A stretch of DNA of 59,156 nucleotides, taken from contig BLXT01007816.1 in NCBI GenBank assembly GCA_019648995.1, positions 416,563 through 475,718 on the forward strand, written 5' to 3'. The translations under genes were made by a program, and so were the position numbers. Source of the DNA: Plakobranchus ocellatus. Its lineage: Eukaryota > Mollusca > Gastropoda > Plakobranchidae. The notes beneath the pieces were generated by a model. The model worked only from the letters and a program-made list of their open reading frames with translations. It was not told the DNA's origin and did no database searches. Numbering within the stretch: position 1 is the first letter of the stretch; each line of letters begins with the position of its first letter. Shown here in pieces: positions 1 to 12,196 of this stretch.

Positions 1-219
1 TGATTTTTTTGGCCAGTTTTTGGCCGGCGTCATTTGTGAACGGTCATTACAAAAGTTTTGAATCGGCACGGTGTTGATAATTATTACATAAAACTCAATA
101 TGAAATGAAAGCCACGATGACTTTTCTTGAGGCAGAATTTTGTAAGGCTTCGGGGCAACAAGAAACCACTTTGAACCCAATGTTAAGGCCTCTGTCTTAC
201 TCTCTTTCTTCTCTCCAAT

Positions 220-224
<5 letters not shown>

Positions 225-253
<29 letters not shown>
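225..253 (+). repeat. (CT)n microsatellite
   Basis: About 14 uninterrupted CT units; the open reading frame over it is low complexity and not a gene. Confidence 0.95.
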
Positions 254-259
<6 letters not shown>

Positions 260-817
260 AATACATCTGTCAATATCTCTCTTCCTCTTATTTGCTGCTC
301 ATAAGAAAATACATTTCATTACAAGTTTTGTAATAAAAAACTAGAAACAACAATAAATGCATAATCCATTTAATAATAATAATTAAGTTAAATAGTTTCT
401 TTGTAGCTGTCACGTGCACTGCCACTTACAGTCCATCTAGCAATAGCAAAACTTGCGCCGCGCAGCATAAATTATCTAAAGATTAAAAGAAAACCAACGC
501 ACAAATACCTTAACCTGTTGTTACATTATTCGACGTCTTAAAAGCTATGTATTATTTATTTATTTATTTATTTTTGTTGTCAAAGGGAGATTGAAATAGG
601 TTTTGAAATCGAGAATAATCTAATAAATAATCTATTAGATGTGCTGCGGTTTAGCCTAGAATTATATTTGAGGTGGATTTATCTCCAGTTTGCCACTTGT
701 AAAACGTCCTCTTAAAAATTTAAGGTACATGTATTTTATGGATGGATACATTAGAATCAACGCTCTTATGTTTTCATTCAATTGTTGAAGTCGCCTTTGT
801 TTTTTTTTTTTGTTTCT

Positions 818-848
818 GTTGTTGTTGTTGTTGTTTTTTGTTCCTGTT

Positions 849-893
<45 letters not shown>

Positions 894-900
894 GGGGGTG
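818..900 (+). repeat. (TTG)n/(GGT)n compound microsatellite
   Basis: Interrupted TTG units change to GGT units near 880. Frames over it give poly-Leu/Val/Trp/Cys on one strand and poly-Asn/Thr/Pro on the other, and are rejected as genes. Confidence 0.95.
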
Positions 901-1180
901 GTATTATTTTTGTGTAACCAAAGTTGGAAATTGTGTGAGCATCGATAGCCTGCAGATAATTGCCATTGCAGCGCAAAGTCAAAGAGGAATAAGCCACCGT
1001 AGCAAAATTTGTCCATGAATTCATTCTCCACTTAAAGAAAACAAAAACTCCAAGACTTGAATTTAGTCTGTAGAGATCAAACGAAGTTCTTTGTCAATTT
1101 AAAACAAAATCTCACAATACCCCTTTCCTTATTAAAAGATAATCTTTTAAACTAGCTTTAAAGTATAAATGTGGCAACAC

Positions 1181-1408
1181 GAAACAACCATACCGTATTC
1201 AGATACAATTACGTTTGTGCAGTTGAACACGTTCGCTGCTTTGATGATCTTAGATCCTATTATATGAAACAACCCTACCGTGTTCAGATAAAGTTATGTT
1301 TGTGCAGTTGAACCCGTTCGCTGCTTTCTGTTTTAAGTTGTTTTAGGTCCCCTAAGCTTTTGTGTGAAACTTATCCGGAGAGGTTCGCTGCTTTGATGAT
1401 CTTAGATC
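1181..1408 (+). repeat. Tandem repeat, period about 85 bp, 2 full and 1 deleted unit
   Basis: Units begin with GAAACAACCNTACCGTNTTC at 1181 and 1266 and share GTTTGTGCAGTTGAACNCGT followed by TCGCTGCTTT. A third, internally deleted unit begins with GAAAC at 1366 and rejoins at GTTCGCTGCTTTGATGATCT, identical to the end of unit 1. The array is short and its origin is unknown. Confidence 0.7.
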
Positions 1409-1516
1409 TTTTTATGCTCTCATCGAGCACCAACGACCAAGCAATTTAGTTGATGGCTTGAGTCCACCAAAAGCCCATAGAGTTTTAAAAAAAAATAATG
1501 GAATTTTTTTTTTCAG

Positions 1517-1548
1517 TTTCAGAGTGGCATTCAGGAGATGAGAACAAG
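1517..1548 (+). other. Possible 32-nt non-coding 5' exon
   Basis: A polypyrimidine run ending TTTTTTTTTCAG is followed 32 bases later by AACAAG|GTGAGC, a strong acceptor-donor pair on the + strand upstream of CEP85. CEP85 exon 1 begins with an acceptor, so at least one upstream non-coding exon is expected. This is only a candidate; there is no transcript evidence. Confidence 0.2.
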
Positions 1549-1889
1549 GTGAGCTTCCCCAGTTAAGATGAATAACGCCATTACATTGAATTTGAAGAAC
1601 CCATCCCTGTAACTTTGAAATATATTACGTCATTTCCTACATTAAAGGGAAATAACTCCTGCTTAGTGAGGAGTAAGGAAACAAAGCCGAAGTTGATAAA
1701 ATGATAGTTCGTAAAGCTTGAGTGTAGAAGATCTTGCCCGACAAAATATTATTTGAAATCTTAATAGGTGCTTGACTTCTAAAATTGAATAAAGCTGTTT
1801 TGAATCCAGATTATTCTGCGTAATATTATTATTATTAGTATTATACAATGGACGTGTCCTGATAGGTAAGCCACAAATATTTGGATCAT

Positions 1890-2060
1890 TAGATTTTTAG
1901 ATGAGTCTAGATCTAGATTTCGGAATTTCTAAATTTAAGATCTAATCTAGATTTCTAGATCTAGAGATCTAAATTTAGGTTTAAATTTTTTTAGATCTAG
2001 ATCTAGAGAGATTTAGATTGTAGATCTAGATTAGATTCTAGAAGATCTAGAATTTTGTTC
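1890..2060. repeat. AGATCTAG-rich island
   Basis: Overlapping words AGATCTAGA, TCTAGATTT and GATTAGATT are packed here with no clear period. Similar shorter patches occur at 5166-5312, 9001-9025, 22836-23010, 54783-54830 and 55014-55045. This is a genome-wide low-complexity motif as judged from this window. Confidence 0.7.
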
Positions 2061-2147
2061 ACTCCCAGATCAAATCTAGGTGGAGGCACATCTGTAAATT
2101 GCGGTCCCGTTTTGTTTAGAAATCTACATGGCGGCCAAATATTATTT

Positions 2148-2318
2148 ACATGATCATGTTTGAATTTATTTTAACTCGCACCTTATCGACTAAAACCTCT
2201 TCATTTCGCCAGTGTATTATCAATTTCTTAGCGATGTTTTTGGTCTACCGATGTTTCTGAAGAAATAAGGTTTTAGTCGATAAGGTCTGATTTATGGCAG
2301 ATTCCACAAACATGATTT
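2148..2318. repeat. Small fold-back (MITE-like) element
   Basis: The 19-bp segment at 2180-2198 (ACCTTATCGACTAAAACCT) is the exact reverse complement of 2268-2286. Outside it, ATCATGTTTG at 2152 pairs with CAAACATGAT at 2306, so the arms extend to about 45-50 bp with gaps. The loop is about 70 nt. A related stretch beginning GATTCCACAAACATGA recurs at 5504, so this is a dispersed family and not a single hairpin. Confidence 0.6.
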
Positions 2319-3763
2319 GAGACTGTCCCAAAAAGTGAAAAACATCAATTTTTGAGTTTTTCAATATACATAAATATAGTATTCCTTGCCATGTGCGCTT
2401 GATACCAATGAAACTGGCGTAATAACGTGAGTTTTAGATATGTGTTATTTAGAAATTCTCGTATATTAATTCTAAATCGGACATTAATAACTAGATCTAA
2501 AACCACTTTTTTTCGTGAGTATTATCGGTAGGCCTAAACAAAATCCACAGTAACTTGTAGGGACTGCAAATGGTAAGGATTACCCAAATATACATTTATT
2601 ATATAGGCCTAGGCCTATGAGAAGAAACATTAATTTGATGCTGAATTCAAATTTAAGACTCTCCTGATAAGAGATCATGAATTCCTTCTAAAGTTATAGC
2701 AATAAGAGTATTTAAAGCCATATCTCCAATAAAGATAAATTTGAACACAGAAGGTTTCACCTGAAAATGATCCTTCCTAAATTCACTATATTATTTTCTT
2801 TTAAATAAATATCATACAAGAGTTCATTGTTTTAAATAGAGAATAATAATGTGGTTAATATGGCAATTGAAAAAGAATGATGGGTTGAAAGAATATAAAC
2901 ATCAGAAAAGTATGTGTTGCGATTCCTCGCATATACAATCCCTGTGTGTCGGCTGTTCTGACACCTGCAATAACCATAGAGCCTATAGAAATACAACAAA
3001 AATCAGCCCAAACAAGAGAATCCCATGATTTTGAATGTTCATTGTGTCAATAGAGAGTCTAAGTCCATTTGTAATTCTCAAAAGGTGTGCAAACGCTAAT
3101 GTGGTTATGATTTTTTCAATCTCTGAAATTATAGATCTAAAGAAACGTTCCAGTTAAACTCATAGACAGTGGTCTTTCAGGTGACACATGGCAAACAATC
3201 GAACGCTATAAACTATAAACCTATTTTTCAAGATTGAAGAGGTGCAAATGCGTACTGTTCACTGAGCAATGTTGACAGATTTTGTTTGGCACACACACAC
3301 ACACATGCCAAAAAATCCCAAACTTCGATTCTGTGAAACAAAATTGAAACTGAAAGTGAAATTCAGAATGACGTGACACACAGCCCATGCCTGGCAATCT
3401 TCTATTGTAGCGGTAAAAAAAAACTGCATTAAAATCACTAACTTTGGTTTTCAATCTATGGTTGCATTCCTCTTTAGGTACTGAACTATTTTGTGCAAGC
3501 GTAAGAAAATTTTTTTTATTTATATGACTGCGGTCCATCGAACATTGTGCCGACACACGATGTGTACTTGGCAGTGAGGTTTTTGCAGACCGCATATGAA
3601 AGGTGAAAGTGTCTTAAAAAACTATTGTTGCTGCTGAAAATTCAGAAAAATGTTCAAACTAAAACATATCAAGAAGCACAAATTAGGTTTTCTTTGTAAT
3701 ATATATTAGATGTACAAATCAAAGCACTCTGCCATGTATTGATGTAACTGCAATTGTACAGGA

Positions 3764-4594
3764 GTGCTTTGGTGAAGCACTAGGACCCTTACCATCTAAA
3801 ATAGATGGCTATTTCGATTTTTGGAAGTCAGTGGGTGGGCAAATTAGTAGCCGAGGATTTGCAAAATGTGGGCTGTCATCATAGTTATATATGCGAAAGA
3901 TTCTCTACAACTTACAAGCCCTATTTGGAAAAAATTTAACTCATCAATACATAAATTTTGATTTTGTGAATGTAATGGCATATAAAGTATGGCTGTATGT
4001 TTCAAAAATCAGATTTAGATGCATCTTTGCTGTCTAAATTAGCTAAATAAGTTTTGAACATAACTATGAGGACAAAATTACCAAAAACATGGTCACCCAT
4101 CAACAAATTAAGCTTATTCATCACCAAGTGAAGAGACAAAGACCAATGTTTTTTACATGGATCTGCTCCTGCTATCCAACTTTGCATGAATATTTCCTCA
4201 CTAATACTCAAGTGGGCTTTTCCATTTTATAATTTTTTTTTTTTCAAAAACAAAATGCAACAAAAAATGTGTCACAGTTGTGGCAATTTCTCAGCCTGTT
4301 CATATTTCGTCCGTTTCAAAACTAGTGTCTTGGATCTACAACTCAAAGTCTAGATTTATCTTATCCTCTACCAACAAGATACAGAGGTCATGGGTGAAAT
4401 GGAGGAGATGTTGCAAGAAATTACCACTATTATTATTTAGATGACATTTTGGTGCACATCTGCTTCATTTCATCAGTAGACCCTGGTATCAAAATAATAC
4501 TAATTTACCCACCCACTGACGTCAAATAATGAAAATGGCTGACTACTTGGGGTGGGCAAAGGCAGGGACCACAGTGCTCCACCAGTGCCAGATT
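3764..4594. repeat. Fold-back element, copy A (about 830 bp)
   Basis: The left arm 3764-3850 (TGGTGAAGCACTAGGACCCT ... GTCAGTGGGTGGGCAAATTAG) is imperfectly complementary to the right arm 4501-4594 (TAATTTACCCACCCACTGAC ... CAGTGCTCCACCAGTGCCA). The two arms bracket an unrelated AT-rich interior. The ends contain a CACTGGTG/CACCAGTG palindrome-like border. No transposase is visible, so it is non-autonomous; the superfamily is undetermined. Part of its interior is found again at 52865-53030. Confidence 0.65.
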
Positions 4595-5502
4595 TAGTCT
4601 AGCTTTAAGAGTCCATCGCACCACTATATTTTCACATTTATTTTTCTTTGTTTTTTAAAAACTATTACACTAACTTCACTTGTGACTAAAATCTTTTCAA
4701 TGATGTTTTTGTTATAAATGATTTTGAGTGTGCAAATCAGAAAATTGAAACTCATTGCTGTCATAGATTGACAGGGTTTGAGATGTTAGGCTGCAAATTT
4801 AGCGTTTTTTTTTCTCACTCTTTTCGGTCGTTAAAAGGGCTTGCTAACTCAGCATTCTATGTCTTTATTTTGTCAGAAAATTGGTGTGATAGTAAAACCA
4901 GATAATTCTTTCTTTCACCCAAACTTTTGTCAGCTCCCAAAGGAATGAAAAGGTATCTAGATCATTTATTAATTTTCTTGTAATTAATAATAAAACGATG
5001 CGTAATACTAGGCTTATGAAAAACAAAACACATTATATATGTAATGAAGGGGATGTGTAAAATCTAATGCAGATAGACAAAACATCAATATCTTCAAAAA
5101 TATTCAAATGCATCAATTAAAAAAAAATAATAATGTATTATATTAAGCATATAAAAAACTAGGCCGAGATCTAGATCAGAAAAGTGGTCCCAAGATTTGA
5201 AACACTTTATCCGTTGATTACAATAATACAAATTCTAACCACTAGATCTAGTACAGATTTAAAGATTCTAGATCTATGATCAAGAGCTAGATTCTAGCTA
5301 GACCTATCTTGCAATACGAAAAATGAGGAGAGGAAGAAGATAGCTTAAATTTTATTTTCAAAGTGTCATACAGACCTTATCATTGAAAATGCAAGTTTTT
5401 GAAGAGGCTTGTCTAGTCTGGTCTGACCAGAGAGTTAGAAAATAAATAATATGGGCAAGACTTCTGAATGCACTCAGACAAAAAATGGAATATAAACATG
5501 TC

Positions 5503-5555
5503 GGATTCCACAAACATGAAATGGGATCGTCCCATGGGCATCAATTTTTCAACAT
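5503..5555 (+). repeat. Second copy of the GATTCCACAAACATGA repeat
   Basis: GATTCCACAAACATGA followed by a GTCCCA word and CATCAATTTTT appears both here and at 2300-2360 with about 10 differences or gaps. Both copies lie in the CEP85 5' region. No inverted partner is visible beside this copy. Confidence 0.45.
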
Positions 5556-5812
5556 TCACAAACACACGTGTTGATGCTAAAAAAGCAGAATGAGCTTTAA
5601 AGCCTTTCAGGTAACATCATAAAAACGCAGAAAAATGTGTATTGCATTTTATCACAACCTCAATGATTTTTTTTTTCTGTCCAGTGCCTAAATTCATACC
5701 CAAAGTACACTCTATGTATATAATGCTGAAACGGCCCAGTTGTCATGCCAGATTTTTTTTTCTTCTTTTTTTGTATGCTTTCATTCATATAAATTTTTGT
5801 GTATATTTTTAG

Positions 5813-6359
5813 AACCAAGACTGAGTGAGTTGTGGTCTGTCCAGCTGACAGGATTTTGAAGAAGAGATTTCACATCACAATGAATGATAAAGGAGAACTT
5901 ACCAATGTGCCAGGTAAGAATATTTCAAAAGCCTTTATTAAATTTAACAAAAATTACTTCAGTTCTGTATATGAGTTGATAAAGGGTTTGGAAAATCTAT
6001 TCAGTTCAGTTTCAGATACTCAATTCAGATCATATTGTTTTTTGCATTGATATCATCAGGTTTTCCCCGGCATTTAGATTGTAGGATTTGTGGTAATAAC
6101 ATTGATTACATTGGAATCCAAACCTTTTGATTTTTTTCCCCTTTTCTTTTACTCTTAGGTGAATAGAAATATGCCTTTTGTATAAAACTATATTATTGAA
6201 AGTTATTTATCTAAGGACTGAAAAAAAAATGCATAGCACCTTTTACAGAAAATTTATTAGCACAATTTTTTTTATGCTGTTGTTAATTATGATTCTCTCA
6301 AATTTGCTTCACAGATTATCAGAAAATTCGACAGACAACTCAATCAGCTGGAGGGCCAG
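5813..6359 (+). CDS. CEP85: CEP85 exons 1-2: 5' UTR end and N-terminal 26 codons
   Basis: Exon 1 follows a TTTTTAG acceptor (AG at 5811-5812), so a further non-coding exon probably lies upstream. It holds about 67 nt of 5' UTR, then ATG at 5880 and MNDKGELTNVP. The donor is CAG|GTAAGA at 5914. Exon 2 (6315-6359, 45 nt) follows TTCACAG and encodes YQKIRQTTQSAGGP before CAG|GTGAGT. Both introns are phase 1, and the reading frame continues exactly into GWGEDVETLVP of exon 3 (phase 1, 6.8 kb away). These short exons are supported only by splice sites and phase, without protein conservation I could recall, so transcript data could still change them. Confidence 0.7.
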
Positions 6360-9300
6360 GTGAGTTGAGCTAGAAATCAATGTTGGAGAAAAAGCTTCAA
6401 AATACTTATACAATGAAGATACAGTTACCTTCACTAAGTTGATACCATAGACATATCACATGAGTGAATCTTCTTTTGAGCGCATTCTATTTTTTTGGGA
6501 TGTAATCCCTTGAGTAAGCTGTTTTGTAAAGAAGAAACTGGCAAATTAATGTTGACTTAGCTATGGCACACAAGAAGATCCTCTTGCTGTTGTTCCCATT
6601 TTTTTTATGACAAGGATTTCAAATGAATAAATCCATTTTCACTCTTTCATACTGAATGCAACAATATGTGGTGGATGTGAGTCTCCAGCATGGCTTTAAT
6701 ATGAAATAAGTGTAATAGTCATACTTGCAGACTGGATGCAACACGCACAGTGTACGCACTCAAGATCCATCGCTCAACTCTCTCTTTTTTCCACTGCCTT
6801 GCTTTGAGCCTAACTGCCCATCACTCTGATGCCTTTTTGGTGATATTTGCCTCTTCTGATACAATTTGAAAGCATCACCTTCATTGTGACAAAATTGGCT
6901 GTCATGAGTTGAGCCTAGATCTAGTCTTGGAACTGCTGATCTTTTGATCCAGCCTTGTTTAATTTTTATATTCATTATTTTGTAAACAAGGCCTAGATTA
7001 GGCTTATGTTTTTTAGATCTAAGAATTTCAAAGGTGTGAAAACATTGTTTACAGGAAGTTGTTAGATTGTTACTTAGTGAACAGATAAGCTTGAAACACC
7101 AATACTAATAGAAAATTCAAGATGCCTTTACATATTAAAGAGAGGATAAATGAGAAAATAAAATTGTTCCTCATTTGAATTAATAAAATTTTCATCCTAT
7201 TTTTGACAAGACTTAAGTGATTCATGTTTTTAAGTCTATTTAAAAGAACTCGTTCTTAAAAGCTCAGTGTTCAGCTAGACCTGTAACTGATGAGTACAAA
7301 GTGATTTGTGACAAACATCCCCTGTAGTGTTCCTTTCATTTCTTTTTCAACTTTTATGTAACACTAGACCTAATTATTGTGTGATCAGCTCTGCTATACA
7401 GTGATATAGTTGGATCTATGACCTTTTGACAGTCATAAAGTGATCTTTAAAAAAAAAATGAATCATCACTAGACTTAAGGCTGACGTAAATTGTGTACCA
7501 GTTGCAAATCTAATTGACCCCTACTAAAACTGCCTATGAGGTTACATAAACTACAATATTGCAAACATCATACAAGCAATCTCTGCTTGCATTATACTTG
7601 CTGCCTCCTAAAGCTCCTCCTTTTGCTCCTCATCCCCGCCACCCCCTCAATTAGACACTGGGATGGGACCAATCTTACTTGATATGTAGTGACTTGCTCT
7701 CAAATCTGCAAAGATCATATCACAGGGACTTGCACACCACCGGAAAATATCCTAATCCTAAAAAGATTGATAAGGTTTTGGTCAAAGATGCTTTATGCAT
7801 GGGTGCAAGTTTGCCGGCTGTGGCCGGCATGTCGGCAATTCAAGATTTTGTATTAAGAGCAAGGCCCTTTTTGTGAAAATTAAGCTTTGGGTTTGCTTGA
7901 GAGTGAAAAAGGAGAAACATATGATGAAAGTTTATGTTAACATAAAAGAGCGGACCTACCATCTTTTTTGCCAAAGGATAAGGCTTTGGTGAACTATCAT
8001 AAATTCAGTGATCTGGATGGCTATTGTTAGTATTTATCCTGTTGATATTATACTTTATAGTCTCGGTGGATGGGGAAAAGAGAAATCCTCACTCATTTTA
8101 TTTTTTTGCGTCAATCCGATATCAACACTTGCATACTCTTTACCGATGTAAACGGTATGGAACATTATGTTCATTATCGATATACCCTAATAATCTATCG
8201 ATGTTTCATAACTTTATCCAACCCGCTGTGCAAGGGGACCAAGTAAACCTTCTGATAGCGAGTTACGACCAAGGCGCCATATTCTTGTGATTGTTAACCC
8301 GACTCTCTGCCGTTTATGTGCATGTAGCACTCACTTACAAACATGGAAGTGCCTGTAACTTGAAAGGAGTGGTCCCACCTCATATGTAAAGGGTGAGCTT
8401 TATGCTAAAACATGCAGAAGCCACCAGTCTGCATCTAAGGATGTCTTTCTTGGTTCAGTCGAGCCCCTCCACCGGTGCATGGGTCTGACGGAGGGTGTAG
8501 TTGTGGATTGGCTATATACACAAAAACCCAAATCCTGCTCTTAAAGTACATTGGGTTATTGCAATAATGAATGATATGTGATGGATTGATCCAGTAGACA
8601 TAAAACTATGATGGTATGAACATGCAACCTTGAATTCAAAGCTCATTTGCATCTGGCGTGGGTTAAAAAAAAAAAAAAATTAAGTCTGGCGTCCCATCAG
8701 TTTACGACCTTTCTCAAGATTTTTTTTTTCTTTTATGCTGTAGGTTGGTTCAATATAATCAGGCATGAGGCCGAACAATCTTCGTACGAATCGGTATCCT
8801 TTTTATGCATAAATTATTTGTGAGTGATGTCCCTTGTAGAATTCCAAGAAAAGAGAGAACCTCGCATTTCTCTGCAGTGTTGAAGCATATATACCTATGT
8901 TGTATCGAAAATTTGAAATCCCAGACATCTGTCAATCTGAAGCATTGAAATTATTGACCAATTGTTTACAAGCAAAGTTATCATCACGAGGTACATGCTA
9001 GATATCGTGGATTAGATCTAGACCTTGACTTAAATCAGAATTGGACTTATGCTTTGATGTGCACACATTTCATTTTAAAAGGGTGCGACTTATAAGAACA
9101 ACATGTATAACCCCAGGTCCGTTATTTTTAAATATTCTAAATACTCAATGTTTATGTAACTATATTGCTAGATCTAATCCAAATTTTGTTCAAGCCCACA
9201 TAAAATGGATCGAGATTTGGGTAACTGAGCTCTTATTTGTGGATCCATATTTTTATTAAAATTTTTACGATATATCAGGTTTTTTTTTTTTATCATGTAA

Positions 9301-11353
9301 AATTTAGTCTACGTATAGAAACTGCCACATGTTTTAACCTGGATTTATTTCATCTGTTGTGCTTAGCAAGATTATACTTTGTTAAGTGTATACATAGCTT
9401 TTGGTGCTCTAGATCTAGTTATTCAATTTAAATTCCTATTCCACTAATTAGATGTAGTCTCAAGCCTTCTATAAACTCTTGATTGACCGCTTCTATAGAT
9501 TTGATAAAAATTAGATTTACTGAACTTGACCCAGAAGTCATTCTATATAGTTTGCTTTGTTTTTGGATCTTAAAAAAATAGACAAATAGTTTTAATAGGC
9601 CCTCTTTGAGGCCAATACAAAATTTTGATCAGCCTGTCAGTGCAACTTGACTTCCTTGCACCCATGTTTATGAGACAAAGATTAAATGATACCTCAGTGT
9701 AGTAGTAAATGAGCTATGTGTGCAAGCAAAAAATTGTTCAGTTTTCCTCTTTTTTTGCTTCTTTGTTTTTACCAAAATTATATGGCTTAGTTACTTTAGA
9801 TACTAGGACTCCTAATGCTAGTACTGCTGCTACTGCTGTTACTAAATGTTCTACTTCCACAGCTTCCTATTTAAATTTGCAATTATTGAACAGAACGCAT
9901 CATATTACAAAAATTCGAAATTGTCCGATTCATTACTGATTTTGCCTGGGCTGAGGCACAACTGTTCTCTTCATGAAGGAGCCATAACTGCTGAATGCCT
10001 GTAGAAGTCTCATATCATGATCATTGCTTAGGGCAATAATCCCTTTATTGAATTTTAAGACTAAATATGTAGAGTGGAGATAGAATTAGGGCAAACATGA
10101 AATACTCATAGAAAAACTCTATGAATAATAGTATCAGTCCTAGTGCAGTTCGGTATAGTATTAGTATTACTAATTTTTGGGGCATAGTTACTCATTTATT
10201 CTCATGGGTTACTAAATTGGATGAATCCGACAAGGCAGATATGCTACTACAACTGCTCTGCAATTAATACAATTTTTAGCTAATACAGCTACTGCCTTAC
10301 TGCTGCTAGTTCTTTTATTACTTTTTTACTTTGATTATACCCATCACAATTGAGTCTCACATACATGCGCTCAGTACATATATTTTCTACAAGATTAATT
10401 GCAGTTAGACAAAAACCTATTTGCCCTTACTTCTTTACCCTGCACTAATACTACTCTCCACTGACACTGATAACTGTTTACTACTATTGTTCTAATCAAG
10501 CATGGGAGTTAAAGCTGAATTTGTTCTGACTCTATTTTTAGGGTAACAGATGTTGCCTTATGTCCACAATCATTCACAGGGGTGTAGAAGACAATAATTA
10601 CTGAAGATTAATATGGATCCATTTAGTCTGTGCAGCATTTGAAGTTGGACTTGTTATACTATTGAAAAAAAAAACGTCTATTGTGCAGATATGTGTATGC
10701 TTCAATATGATGTACTATTCTTTTTTCTTTGGTTTTTCTGAACAAAGCACTTAATTGAAAAAGACTAGTTAATCACATTGCCCATGCTGTTTGTTATCGA
10801 TTGGACGATGAACCTACATATATTCCAGTTTTACAGGAAATTAGTATAGTTCATGGGATAACAGCAGCCAAATAATGTTTATCTGTAGCACTGCTCAGCA
10901 TTTTTTGTTGTTGTTGTGTTTGTGACATCTAGCCATAATATATTAAAATTAGTGTGATAAGCTTAAGAATTTATGTGCTATTACTCATTCATGTTTTGGT
11001 GTGAGATTTTTTCAGCAGGTGAGCGCTTCTTTATTAGTGAGAGCTTGACTGAAGAACAGAGAAAGTATTAGGAGAAATAACATACTGTTTTGTTTGTTTC
11101 ACTATGGAAATAATTAAATCTGGCACTGATAAAAGTCAAATGAATTGTAAGGAGTGTCAATCGGACTGAAATATATTTCATTTAAAAGAAAAAAAAAGTC
11201 TGATTTTAAAAAGATTAAATGTTACATTCTTAAACTCTATATTTCTTAACACTATACATTAAAACAACAACAACAACAACAACAGAAAAGAAACAAACAA
11301 AAAAAAAAAAACTTTAGCAGATTGATCAAGTGGGAAAAATTTACTTTTGAGTG

Positions 11354-11413
<60 letters not shown>

Positions 11414-11436
11414 CGTGTGCGTGCGTGCGTGCGTGC

Positions 11437-11483
<47 letters not shown>

Positions 11484-12133
11484 TGAGTGTGTGTATATAA
11501 TTTATTTTTTTTTATCTCCAGTTAAAGGAAAGGTAAACAATTTTTATTACAAGATACATGTCATGTTGTTAAAAGTAGCACAGAGCTACTGGGAAAAATG
11601 AATGATAATTTCAGGGCTATTGAATTCTTACAATAAAAAAAATTAGAGAAAAAGAATTATCCAAATTTAGAAAATTAATTCCCAGTGCACCAAAGGAAAG
11701 AAAGGGATCAAGTAAAGTTTCTTATTTCTCACTCTGGTTTGGGTTATCTGGTGTGTTATTTTATAATCAATAGCAATGCTGCTTATATTTGCTCTGCAGT
11801 TTACAGTATTCTCAGATGCTCTGAATGTCAGAGAAAGAACAAACTTGATGTGAAATGGATCTGATATTTATGATTACATGTATTGTTTTAGAAAAATATA
11901 ATTCATCTTCAATTACTGTTTTCATTCAAAAGTCTTGTTACTGACATAATTCCCTTTCACTTTGCTGCTTTGTTGGTTGTTTTCATCCTTTCCATATCAC
12001 TTTACCTTCCTAGCAATCACATTCTTATTATCTACATTTTTTATTGTCCTGTAAGTTGTATGTTGCAGGATAAAATTGTTTTTGTCAATTATCTCTGTCT
12101 GTGTGAGTGTCTGTCTATCTGTCTATCTGTCTG

Positions 12134-12196
<63 letters not shown>

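Larger units (their letters stand above)
1..5812. other. CEP85 upstream region, no supported coding gene
   Basis: This stretch contains CT, TTTA and GTT/GGT simple repeats, two AGATCTAG-rich patches, an 85-bp tandem repeat and fold-back elements. The open frames here are short and derive from simple sequence or chance. The CEP85 promoter should lie here, but no TATA box or CpG island stands out by eye. Confidence 0.7.

Noticed and set aside
662-1031. Poly-Asn/Thr/Pro and poly-Cys/Val open frames
   Set aside because: Produced by the TTG/GGT microsatellite; no conserved sequence outside it.
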